Origin: Chloroflexota bacterium
Lineage (GTDB): Bacteria; Chloroflexota; Dehalococcoidia; UBA2979
Assembly: GCA_027592975.1 (NCBI GenBank)
Contig: JAQCJS010000029.1
Span: 1 to 8,869 of the forward strand
DNA length: 8,869 nt
Direction of reading: 5' to 3'
The translations under genes were made by a program, and so were the position numbers. Shown piece after piece: positions 1 to 5,801 of this stretch (position 1 is the first letter of the stretch; each line of letters opens with the position of its first letter). The notes under the pieces are model-generated. The model saw only the letters and a program-made list of their open reading frames with translations, was not told the origin of the DNA and ran no database searches.

Positions 1-113
1 GGAAGGGGCTGGCCACCCCGCCCGCCATGAAGCCCGGCGCGTTGATGCCGAACCTCAACCTGTCGCCCGAGGCGCTGGATCGCCTCGTCGCCTACCTCGG
101 GGAGTTGAAGTAA
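1..113 (+). CDS. ctaC: Cytochrome c oxidase subunit II, C-terminal cytochrome c domain (5'-truncated by window)
   Basis: Only the last 36 codons are present, read from base 3 and ending in TAA at 111-113. The peptide contains PGALMPNLNLSPEALDRLVAYL. This is the typical end of a class I cytochrome c domain: the Met of the MP pair is the expected axial heme ligand, and the LSPEALDRLVAYL stretch is the closing helix. Immediately upstream of ctaD, such a domain is best read as the tail fused to subunit II in caa3-type oxidases, where it passes electrons to the CuA site on the outer face of the membrane. The heme-binding CXXCH and the CuA ligands lie outside the window. A free-standing cytochrome c gene cannot be excluded from this fragment, but position and order favour subunit II. 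Confidence 0.82.
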   Translation, partial: KGLATPPAMKPGALMPNLNLSPEALDRLVAYLGELK

Positions 114-223
114 CCGTGGTCGCCGCGACGCTGCTCGTCCAGACGCTGTTCGACCGGACGTTCGACACCACGACCCAGAACGCACGGGCCCAGCAGGGGT
201 GCCGCGCGGTTGGAGGTTGCTAG

Positions 224-2026
224 ATGGCCACCGCACTCGGCGCGAGGACTTACACGCAGGAAGGCAGCGGGCTGTGGTCATGGTTGACCACCGTGGATCA
301 CAAGCGCATCGGCGTGGTGTACATGATCGCGGGCTTCCTCTTCTTCCTCCTCGGAGGCCTGGAGGCGGTGCTGGTTCGCACGCAGTTGGCCGTGCCGAAC
401 GGCATGGTGCTGGATGCGGAGCGCTACAACCAGTTCTTCACCATGCACGCGCTGACCATGATCTTCCTGGGCGTGATGCCCATGGGCGCGGGCTTCTTCA
501 ACTACTTCATCCCGCTGCACATTGGCGCGCGTGACGTTGCGTTCCCGCGGCTCAACGCGCTGTCGCTGTGGATCTTCCTCTCCGGCGGCATCCTGCTGAA
601 CAGCAGCTTCCTCATCGGTGGCGCTCCGGACGGCGGCTGGTTCGCCTACGCTCCGCTGAGCGCGCCGCAGTACTCCGTTGGCTCCGGGATGACCTTCTAC
701 GTGGTGGGCCTGCTGGCGCTCGGCCTGTCCTCCCTGATCGCCTCGCTGAACTTCGCGGTGACGATCATCAACATGCGCGCGCCCGGCATGTCCATGATGC
801 GACTGCCCGTCTTCATCTGGATGGTATTGTTCGTCGCGTTCCTGCTGATCCTGTCGCTGCCGATCCTGACCGTGGGCCTGCTGCAGCTCTACTTCGACCG
901 TGTGTGGGGCACCTCGTTCTTCAACCCCGCGACCGGCGGCGACGCGATCCTCTGGCAGCACATCTTCTGGCTCTTCGGTCACCCAGAGGTGTACGTCCTG
1001 ATCCTGCCGTCCATGGGCATCATCTCTGAGGTGCTTCCGGTGATGTCCAGGAAGCCGCTCTTCGGCTACTCCGCGATCGTCTTTGCGGGTGCGGCCATCG
1101 GTGTGATGGGCTTCGGCGTGTGGGCGCATCACATGTTCACCACCGGACTGGCGCCCGTCCCGCAGGTGGTCTTCACCGCGAGCACCATGGCGATCGGCAT
1201 CCCGACCGGCATCAAGATCTTCAACTGGCTGGGCACGATGTACGGCGGGAACATCCGTTTCGTCACCGCCACCTACTTCTCGGTCGCGTTCATCGCGCTG
1301 TTCACGATCGGCGGCATCTCCGGCGTCATGCACGCCTCGCCGCCGGTGGACAGCCACCATCAGGATTCGTACTTCGTGGTCGCGCATCTGCACTACGTGC
1401 TCTTCGGCGGCGCGATCATGGGCATCTTCTCGGGCTTCTACTTCTGGTTCCCGAAGATGACCGGCCGGATGCTGGACGAAGGCCTGGGCAAGCTCAACTT
1501 CTGGCTGATGTTCATTGGCATGAACCTCACGTTCTTCCCGATGCACTTCCTGGGCCTGGCCGGGATGCCGCGCCGCATCTACACGTACGACGCCAATCTG
1601 GGCTGGGACACGTGGAACATGGTGGCGACCGTCGGCTCGTACGTGCTGGGCATCGGTGTGCTGGTCTTCGCATGGAACTTCTTCGTGACCATGCGCAAGC
1701 CTGCGGACGCCGGTGACGACCCCTGGGGCGGCGCGACGCTGGAGTGGGCGACCTCGTCGCCGCCGCCGGCGCACGACTTCGACGTCATCCCGGAGGTCCG
1801 CGACCGCGACCCGCTCTGGTACAACCGCGACCACGGCATCGCGCCGCCGCCGGTTCCGGAGCACAACCACATCCACATGCCGCCTCCCTCGTACTTCCCG
1901 CTGATCCTGGCGCTCGGCGTGCTGCTGATCGCGGTCGGCGCGCTGTCGACGCTGGCGATTGCGGCGCTGGGCGTGATGATCTGCGTGTACGGCATCTGGG
2001 GTTGGGCATTGGAGCCCACCGACTAG
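224..2026 (+). CDS. ctaD: Cytochrome c oxidase subunit I (aa3/caa3 type, A1 subtype)
   Basis: This is the catalytic subunit of the proton-pumping terminal oxidase that reduces O2 to water in the cytoplasmic membrane. All expected ligands can be read: H75 and H390 for low-spin heme a, H388 for heme a3, and H253, H302 and H303 for CuB. Y257 is in GHPEVY and forms the His-Tyr cross-link in the family. D-channel residues N93, D104 and N111 are present, as is E255, which places it in the A1 subtype; the K-channel Lys is K331 in TGIKIF. The core of about 12 helices ends near residue 500. A Pro/His-rich linker follows, then two extra hydrophobic helices at about 562-597, giving 14 predicted helices as in Bacillus caa3 subunit I. 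The usual Mg-site His before DTY is replaced by Q380, while D381 is kept. The ATG is chosen for GGAGG at 212-216, 7 bases upstream. At 600 aa it is full length. The next gene follows after 57 bases. Confidence 0.97.
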   Translation: MATALGARTYTQEGSGLWSWLTTVDHKRIGVVYMIAGFLFFLLGGLEAVLVRTQLAVPNGMVLDAERYNQFFTMHALTMIFLGVMPMGAGFFNYFIPLHIGARDVAFPRLNALSLWIFLSGGILLNSSFLIGGAPDGGWFAYAPLSAPQYSVGSGMTFYVVGLLALGLSSLIASLNFAVTIINMRAPGMSMMRLPVFIWMVLFVAFLLILSLPILTVGLLQLYFDRVWGTSFFNPATGGDAILWQHIFWLFGHPEVYVLILPSMGIISEVLPVMSRKPLFGYSAIVFAGAAIGVMGFGVWAHHMFTTGLAPVPQVVFTASTMAIGIPTGIKIFNWLGTMYGGNIRFVTATYFSVAFIALFTIGGISGVMHASPPVDSHHQDSYFVVAHLHYVLFGGAIMGIFSGFYFWFPKMTGRMLDEGLGKLNFWLMFIGMNLTFFPMHFLGLAGMPRRIYTYDANLGWDTWNMVATVGSYVLGIGVLVFAWNFFVTMRKPADAGDDPWGGATLEWATSSPPPAHDFDVIPEVRDRDPLWYNRDHGIAPPPVPEHNHIHMPPPSYFPLILALGVLLIAVGALSTLAIAALGVMICVYGIWGWALEPTD

Positions 2027-2083
2027 GCGACCCGCATAGTCGGCGATCGAGGAGCCAGCACGGCCCGCGTTCAGGAGTCAGGA

Positions 2084-2698
2084 ATGGCAGCAGCCACGCA
2101 CGAGACCCAGCCCCACGCGACGGAACATCACACCACCACCGGGATCGACAACCGGAAGATGCTGATGTGGATCTTTCTGGCGTCCGAGTGCATGTTCTTC
2201 GGCGCGCTGATCTCCACGTACCTGATCTTCCAGGGTGAGTCGCTGGTCGGACCCACGCCGCGCGACGTCCTGAACATCCCGATCACCTCCGCCAGCACGT
2301 TCGTCCTGCTGATGAGCTCGCTGACGATGGTGCTGGCGGTCTACGGCGCGCAGCACGGCCGGCTCGGCATGATGAAGCTCATGCTGCTGGCGACGATCGT
2401 GCTGGGCACCGGCTTTCTGGGCTTCCAGGTCTACGAGTTCTACGAGTTCGTGGTGCACTACGGCCTGGGCCTGACCACCAACCAGTTCGGCTCGTCGTTC
2501 TTCGTGCTCACGGGGTTCCACGGCGTCCACGTAGGCGTGGGCGTGCTCTACCTGGTGTCCATGCTGATGGCGTCCAACCGGCGCACGGGGCTGGGCAAGG
2601 ACCGCGCGCTGCACATTGACCTGGCCGGGCTCTACTGGCACTTCGTTGACGTGGTCTGGATCGTGATCTTCACGATCATCTACCTGATTCCGCACTAG
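2084..2698 (+). CDS. ctaE: Cytochrome c oxidase subunit III
   Basis: This non-catalytic membrane subunit packs against subunit I and supports steady proton uptake into the D channel. It has 204 residues and about five membrane helices. The helix-III type acidic stretch GFQVYEFYEF lies near 113-122. The family signature TGFHGVHV is at 143-150, and the closing YWHFVDVVW is at 184-192. Both are hallmarks of the COX3 family. Mitochondrial-type subunit III has seven helices; the first two are missing here and are matched by the two extra helices at the end of CtaD, as in Bacillus caa3 oxidases. The N-terminus (1-19) is rich in His and Thr. AGGAG at 2073-2077, 6 bases before the ATG, supports the start. 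It lies within the ctaCDEF operon, 41 bases before ctaF. Confidence 0.95.
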   Translation: MAAATHETQPHATEHHTTTGIDNRKMLMWIFLASECMFFGALISTYLIFQGESLVGPTPRDVLNIPITSASTFVLLMSSLTMVLAVYGAQHGRLGMMKLMLLATIVLGTGFLGFQVYEFYEFVVHYGLGLTTNQFGSSFFVLTGFHGVHVGVGVLYLVSMLMASNRRTGLGKDRALHIDLAGLYWHFVDVVWIVIFTIIYLIPH

Positions 2699-2739
2699 TC
2701 CAGGCGACCGCCCGCAGCCGCACGGATCGGAGAGGTTCC

Positions 2740-3282
2740 ATGAGCCACCAGACGCACGCCCAGTCCCACGGCGAGCATCCGCCCACCACGATCCGCGAGT
2801 ACGTGATGATCGGCCTTGTGCTGACCGTCGTCACGGTTGTGGAGTTGTGGGCGTCGTACAACGAGGAGATGCTCGGCGCGCTGCTCGTGCCGGCGCTCTT
2901 CATCATGTCGGCATTCAAGTTCGCGGTCGTGGCGGCGATGTTCATGCACCTGCGCTTCGAACACCCGCTGCTCACCCGGCTCTTCTCCTTCGGACTGATC
3001 CTCGGCACGGCGATGATCCTCGCACTGACGGCGATCTTCTGGACTGACACCTCGGACGTGGTGGGCGGCATTCCCGCGGACGCGCCCGGCGCCGGCGAAG
3101 CACTAACCTCCCGCTCCCCCTCGCACGAACAGCAGCAGGCCCGGTCGACATCCGACCGGGCCTCGTTGTTGTGTGCGCGGACGGGCCGGGAGCCGGCGCG
3201 CGGCCAGGCGATCAGGTGCTGGTCCGCAGTCGCTTCGCGTCGGCCAGGCGCTGCTGGCGGTCGGATATCCGCAGCCACATGA
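2740..3282 (+). CDS. ctaF: Cytochrome c oxidase subunit IV (prokaryotic CtaF/COX4 type), C-terminus probably frameshifted
   Basis: This small membrane subunit of caa3-type oxidase is thought to stabilise the complex. The N-terminus is His-rich (1-13), followed by three predicted helices at about 20-40, 45-70 and 78-101. The second carries the typical FKFAVVAAMFMHLRFE stretch of prokaryotic subunit IV. GGAGAGG at 2729-2735 precedes the ATG. As written, the frame gives 180 aa, but only the first ~116 resemble the family. The rest is an Arg/Ser-rich tail that runs through the hairpin terminator at 3137-3163 and overlaps the end of ctaG on the other strand. With one C fewer at 3085-3087, the end would read PAPAKH and stop at TAA 3104-3106, giving 121 aa with the terminator about 30 bases beyond. 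I consider that the native end and the tail an artefact or a recent mutation. Confidence 0.88.
   Translation: MSHQTHAQSHGEHPPTTIREYVMIGLVLTVVTVVELWASYNEEMLGALLVPALFIMSAFKFAVVAAMFMHLRFEHPLLTRLFSFGLILGTAMILALTAIFWTDTSDVVGGIPADAPGAGEALTSRSPSHEQQQARSTSDRASLLCARTGREPARGQAIRCWSAVASRRPGAAGGRISAAT
3137..3163 (+). terminator. Intrinsic terminator of the cta operon, possibly bidirectional
   Basis: A perfect 11-bp stem, AGGCCCGGTCG pairing with CGACCGGGCCT, has a 5-base loop (ACATC). It is followed on the + strand by the T-rich CGTTGTTGTGTG. It lies just after the presumed native end of ctaF (TAA 3104-3106) and 48 bases beyond the end of convergent ctaG, so it can serve both transcripts. The run of T is interrupted, so efficiency is uncertain. 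Confidence 0.8.
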
Positions 3283-4132
3283 AGAACACGATCGCCATCG
3301 CGCCCAGCGTGGCCGCCTCGCTCGGCACCCACATGATCAGGCCGGCCAACTGCTGGTCCGTGGCCGGGTCGATCGGGATCACGCGCCGCGCTTCCGCGTA
3401 CGTGGGGTAGAAGGTGTGCGAGGCGAACGTCACCATGGCGGCCAGGATGTGCTTCGGCAGGCTACCGCCAAAGATGTAGAGCAGGCGCGGCAGGTGCGGG
3501 ATGCGGGAGTGCAGCGGCCTCGGATCGATCACGTTCCACCAGAACAGCACTGAGACCGCGGTGAACGAGGCGTGCTGGAGATCGTGGATCTTCTGATCCA
3601 CCAGCGACGCCTCCCACCAGCCGGGTGCCAGGTGCCACGCCCACACCACGGAGGTCAGCGCCATGATCGTCACCGCCGGGTGCGTGATCCCCCGGTAGGC
3701 CATCCTCACGCCGGAGGTGGCCGCCAGTGGGCGTACCACCCCGTGACGCAGCCACCCGGGGATGCCCCGGAGCAGCGGCGTGGTTGGTGCGCCCAGGAGG
3801 ATCATGGGTACCGCGTAGGTCATCACCATCTCGTGCTGGATCATGTGCATCGAGAAGTGGTGCTTGCCCAGCCGCTCGATGGGCGACTGCATCGCGAGCA
3901 GGTACATCAGGAGGCCGCCGTAGAAGAGGGCCGTGCGCCACCACGGATGTTCGCGGCTGCGCTGATCCCAGCGCCGCAACCCGCGCAGGTAGAACCAGCC
4001 CAGCAGCGTCACCGGGATGACCAGGGACAGATCGAAGTTCCAGGCCTGCCACCACGGCATCCCGGGCGGGATCACGCCGTGCGGGGTGACGACGGCCGCC
4101 GAGGTGGCGTGGAGCAGGTCAGGGCTGAGCAT
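3212..4132 (-). CDS. ctaG: Cytochrome c oxidase assembly protein, CtaG (caa3 type)
   Basis: This polytopic membrane protein of the caa3_CtaG family is needed in Bacillus for caa3 oxidase assembly, probably in copper supply to the CuB centre. From the start chosen here it is 306 aa, with about seven hydrophobic helices. Conserved-looking polar residues sit in or next to helices: the MHMIQHEM motif (His at 96 and 100), HDLQH (183-187) and DQQLAGLIMWVP (259-270). These His/Met clusters are plausible copper ligands. The frame is open to an ATG at 4186, but that adds 18 residues encoded by a tandem repeat and has no good ribosome binding site. The ATG at 4132 has GGAGG (4137-4141) 4 bases upstream and begins MLSPDLLHATSA, so I prefer it. 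The gene faces the ctaCDEF operon, with about 105 bases between its stop and the presumed native ctaF stop. It is unrelated to the eukaryotic-type COX11 that shares the name ctaG. Confidence 0.92.
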   Translation of the reverse strand: MLSPDLLHATSAAVVTPHGVIPPGMPWWQAWNFDLSLVIPVTLLGWFYLRGLRRWDQRSREHPWWRTALFYGGLLMYLLAMQSPIERLGKHHFSMHMIQHEMVMTYAVPMILLGAPTTPLLRGIPGWLRHGVVRPLAATSGVRMAYRGITHPAVTIMALTSVVWAWHLAPGWWEASLVDQKIHDLQHASFTAVSVLFWWNVIDPRPLHSRIPHLPRLLYIFGGSLPKHILAAMVTFASHTFYPTYAEARRVIPIDPATDQQLAGLIMWVPSEAATLGAMAIVFFMWLRISDRQQRLADAKRLRTST

Positions 4133-4136
4133 TCGG

Positions 4137-4141
4137 CCTCC
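4137..4141 (-). promoter_or_regulatory. Ribosome binding site deciding the ctaG start
   Basis: GGAGG on the minus strand lies 4 bases before the ATG at 4132. The alternative in-frame ATG at 4186 has no comparable purine run, so this site argues for the shorter protein. Confidence 0.6.
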
Positions 4142-4145
4142 GGGC

Positions 4146-4171
4146 GGCGCGACGTGGCGCGACGTGGCGCG
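4146..4171. repeat. 10-bp tandem repeat, 2.6 copies
   Basis: GGCGCGACGT occurs twice in direct succession (4146-4155 and 4156-4165), followed by a partial GGCGCG. It sits just upstream of the preferred ctaG start. No function is evident; slippage in GC-rich DNA is enough to explain it. Confidence 0.6.
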
Positions 4172-4243
4172 CGGGGCGCGTGCCATCCAGTGTGCCGCAG
4201 CAGGCGTCCGAGGGCTACGTCGTGCGGAATCGTCCGCCGCGCG

Positions 4244-4957
4244 CTAGGCCGCGACCAGGGTCATGGAGGTGACGTCGGACAGGCCCTGCGGAAACGCTCG
4301 CTCGAAGTCGTCGTTCAGGAAGCCCACGCCCGGCACGAAGACGTGCCAGTCGCCGTGCTCGTCCTGCACCCACGCCGCCGCCGCACCGGCCGTGCGGAGC
4401 GCGCGCGCCAGATCCTCCGTGGTGCCGCCGAGGTACACCGCGAACGCGGTGCGCGTGGTGGCGTACCGCGGGATGCTGGCGAACGCCGAGACCTCCGCGG
4501 CGCTGGGGGCGGTGACATAGCCGCGGCCCACGCGGCCGGTGCCCACGCCCCGCACGACCACGCGGTAGTACCGAGTCTCCGTGGGCGTGATCGTGTAGGT
4601 CGCAATGCCTCGCTCGTCCGTCTGCTGCGCCGCGACGTTGATCCACCGCACCTGATCGGACGAGGCCTGGAGGACGGTCTCGGCGTCCACGCGAGTGGAG
4701 GGGCTGGTGACCCGGACGGGGGTGCCGGCCTCCGCGGTGAACATGGTCGGGATCGGCTGCGTCACCGGCGCGGCGACCGGGCGCGCGGTCTGCTGGCGGT
4801 AGAAGTCGATGATCGAGGCGTTCATCCGCAGTGCGAACTCCACGCGGGCGTTGCTGCGCCCGTAGGCACCCTTCAGCAGCCCTACCGCGCGGACGCGCGC
4901 GTCTGCGCCGGTTTCGAAGATCGGCGCGCCGCTCTCGCCGGAGCTCGTGCCCCACAC
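4244..4957 (-). CDS. C-terminal fragment of the serine protease (catalytic Ser, beta-sandwich and C-terminal module)
   Basis: This is the same frame as the N-terminal fragment, resuming after the TAA; the first possible start is the GTG at 4957, leaving seven orphan codons between. It opens with GTSSGESGAPIFE, where the second Ser of GESG is the family nucleophile. About 60 residues finish the protease barrel. A Thr/Val-rich region with alternating strands (about 61-140) resembles an Ig-like or Fn3-like domain. The last ~75 residues contain YLGGTTEDLARAL, a WVQDEHGDWHVFVPG turn, and FLNDDFERAFPQGL. This pattern recalls a short module at the end of exported Chloroflexota proteins, from memory of the family style rather than a search. 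It has no signal peptide of its own, so if made from an internal start it would stay in the cytoplasm. Confidence 0.55.
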   Translation of the reverse strand: MWGTSSGESGAPIFETGADARVRAVGLLKGAYGRSNARVEFALRMNASIIDFYRQQTARPVAAPVTQPIPTMFTAEAGTPVRVTSPSTRVDAETVLQASSDQVRWINVAAQQTDERGIATYTITPTETRYYRVVVRGVGTGRVGRGYVTAPSAAEVSAFASIPRYATTRTAFAVYLGGTTEDLARALRTAGAAAAWVQDEHGDWHVFVPGVGFLNDDFERAFPQGLSDVTSMTLVAA

Positions 4958-4978
4958 GTACGCCAGGAAGTCCTCGTC

Positions 4979-5566
4979 TTAATCGACCAGCGGCTGTGGC
5001 GCGGGCATGCGCCAGAGCGTGCCGTACTGGGCGGTCACGCCGTAGCCCGCGGTCTGGAACGTCCCGCGCGAGAGCTGGAAGTCCGAGGGTGCCGCCAACT
5101 CGAACCACCCGGTCGCGTGCCCGATCGCGTCCGTCGGCAGGGTGATCGAGGCATAGTCCGCGTCCAGGTCCTGCGTGTCCACCCAGCCGGGGCTCACGGT
5201 GAACGAGGTCGCCCAGACGGTGGCGAACGGTGCGTGCACGCCGTCCAGCCCGGGCGTCACGAAGGTGCTGCTGGCCCAGCCGCCCATGTCCTTGTTGTAG
5301 AGGCAGTGTGCCGCCGTGGCGACCGTGTGCGGGCCCACCATGAAGCCCGTGCAGGTCATGTCGCCGCGAGGCATCCGGATCTGCAGCATCACGATCATCC
5401 GGTACGGGTCGGCGGGCGCGGCCGTCTCCGCGGCAGCGCGACCGGGGGACGAGGCGACGACGAGCGTGAACGCCAGCAGCGCGGCGGCGAGCAGGTGCCC
5501 GGCGACCACCGGAGCCCGTCCCAGGACGCCTCGTGCAGACCGGCCGAAGAGCATCGTTCCCGCCAC
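4979..5566 (-). CDS. N-terminal fragment of the serine protease (signal peptide, catalytic His and Asp)
   Basis: The fragment has 195 codons from GTG at 5566 to the premature TAA. GAGG (5574-5577) lies 7 bases upstream of the GTG; an internal ATG at 5554 is the alternative start. Residues 1-46 form a classic Sec signal: basic RSARGVLGRA, a hydrophobic run HLLAAALLAFTLVVA, then a likely cleavage after GRAAA. Catalytic His87 is followed by Cys88, which can pair with Cys72 as in the chymotrypsin fold. Asp137 lies in DADYASITLP, the usual Asp strand. The fragment ends at MPAPQPLVD, before the oxyanion loop and the nucleophile. On its own it would be an exported half-domain and probably unstable. 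Confidence 0.7.
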   Translation of the reverse strand: MAGTMLFGRSARGVLGRAPVVAGHLLAAALLAFTLVVASSPGRAAAETAAPADPYRMIVMLQIRMPRGDMTCTGFMVGPHTVATAAHCLYNKDMGGWASSTFVTPGLDGVHAPFATVWATSFTVSPGWVDTQDLDADYASITLPTDAIGHATGWFELAAPSDFQLSRGTFQTAGYGVTAQYGTLWRMPAPQPLVD

Positions 5567-5573
5567 CCTGTGA

Positions 5574-5577
5574 CCTC
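5574..5577 (-). promoter_or_regulatory. Ribosome binding site for the protease GTG start
   Basis: GAGG on the minus strand lies 7 bases before the GTG at 5566. It favours GTG over the in-frame ATG at 5554, which has a weaker GGCGGGA upstream. Confidence 0.4.
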
Positions 5578-5595
5578 ATCTAGCCCAGCGTTGCC

Positions 5596-5615
5596 GGGTG
5601 CCGGATGAGGCACCC
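5596..5615. repeat. Inverted repeat upstream of the protease gene
   Basis: GGGTGCC and GGCACCC form a perfect 7-bp inverted repeat around a 6-base centre (GGATGA), 30-49 bases upstream of the protease start. It could be an operator for a dimeric regulator or a hairpin in the 5' leader. On the + strand it is followed by TCAATCTATC rather than a T run, and no gene ends there on that strand, so a terminator is unlikely. Confidence 0.45.
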
Positions 5616-5684
5616 TCAATCTATCATCGGCACGGCCGCGCGAGGGATAAGGCGGGGAGACACAGTCGCGGTCGGCGGGCGGAA

Positions 5685-5712
5685 TTGACGCCCTCGCGCC
5701 CGCGCTCCTACC
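5685..5712 (+). promoter_or_regulatory. Candidate sigma70-like promoter for nadE
   Basis: TTGACG (5685-5690) and TACCAT (5707-5712) are separated by 16 bases, matching 5/6 and 4/6 of the consensus. A transcript would have a leader of about 80 bases before the TTG start. In GC-rich DNA such matches occur by chance, so this is a weak call. Confidence 0.25.
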
Positions 5713-5790
5713 ATCGCTGCCTGATACTTTGCGTAGTTGGTACGCTTACTGTCCGAACAAGGCGCACCGGCCGGCCGGGCGCGAGCACCC

Positions 5791-5795
5791 GGGAG
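5791..5795 (+). promoter_or_regulatory. Ribosome binding site deciding the nadE TTG start
   Basis: GGGAG lies 6 bases before TTG at 5802. The frame is open to 5598, but the residues upstream of TTG look like translated leader (Arg/Gly/Ser-rich). The nitrilase-domain first strand, LRVALAQI, begins three residues after TTG. Confidence 0.6.
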
Positions 5796-5801
5796 TCCCG
5801 C

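Larger units (their letters stand above)
4244..5566 (-). pseudogene. Secreted trypsin/V8-like serine protease interrupted by an in-frame TAA
   Basis: One continuous minus-strand frame of 440 codons plus stop encodes an exported PA-clan (S1-type) serine protease, broken only by TAA at 4979-4981 (codon 196). Ignoring that codon, the order is: signal peptide (1-46), protease domain with His87 (TAAHC), Asp137 (DADYA) and Ser212 (GESGAP), a beta-sandwich-like region (about 265-345), and a C-terminal module (about 365-440). The stop separates His and Asp from Ser, so neither half could be an active protease. Both sides remain in the same frame with no other damage, which fits a recent point mutation, a sequencing or assembly error, or low-level readthrough. 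A tyrosine (TAC/TAT), Glu, Gln or Lys codon would restore it by one base change. The ctaG start lies 111 bases downstream in the same orientation, with no functional link evident. Confidence 0.8.

Noticed and set aside
114..223. Extra small gene between ctaC and ctaD
   Set aside because: No ORF there has a start with a ribosome binding site. The stretch only carries the ctaD ribosome binding site at 212-216.
3164..3282. Extension of ctaF as a genuine C-terminal domain
   Set aside because: It overlaps ctaG on the other strand, crosses a strong terminator, and is low-complexity Arg/Ser/Ala with no family resemblance.
4224..4237. Hairpin GCGGA-ATCG-TCCGC after the protease stop as a terminator
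   Set aside because: It has a stem of only 5 bp and no T run on either strand, and is common by chance at this GC content.
4215..5579. A 454-codon uninterrupted minus-strand frame over the protease, considered as the true gene without the TAA
   Set aside because: It has no signal peptide, lacks His/Asp/Ser motifs in order, and is an Arg-rich shadow. The protease motifs are all in the other frame.
3572..5608. A 678-codon open frame on the + strand, antisense to ctaG and the protease
   Set aside because: It is an Arg/Gly/His-rich translation typical of shadow frames in GC-rich DNA, and it covers two better-supported genes on the other strand.
5598..5801. Longer N-terminus for NadE
   Set aside because: The added 68 residues are Arg/Gly/Ser-rich, lie upstream of the first nitrilase strand and lack family resemblance. 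TTG at 5802 has a GGGAG site.
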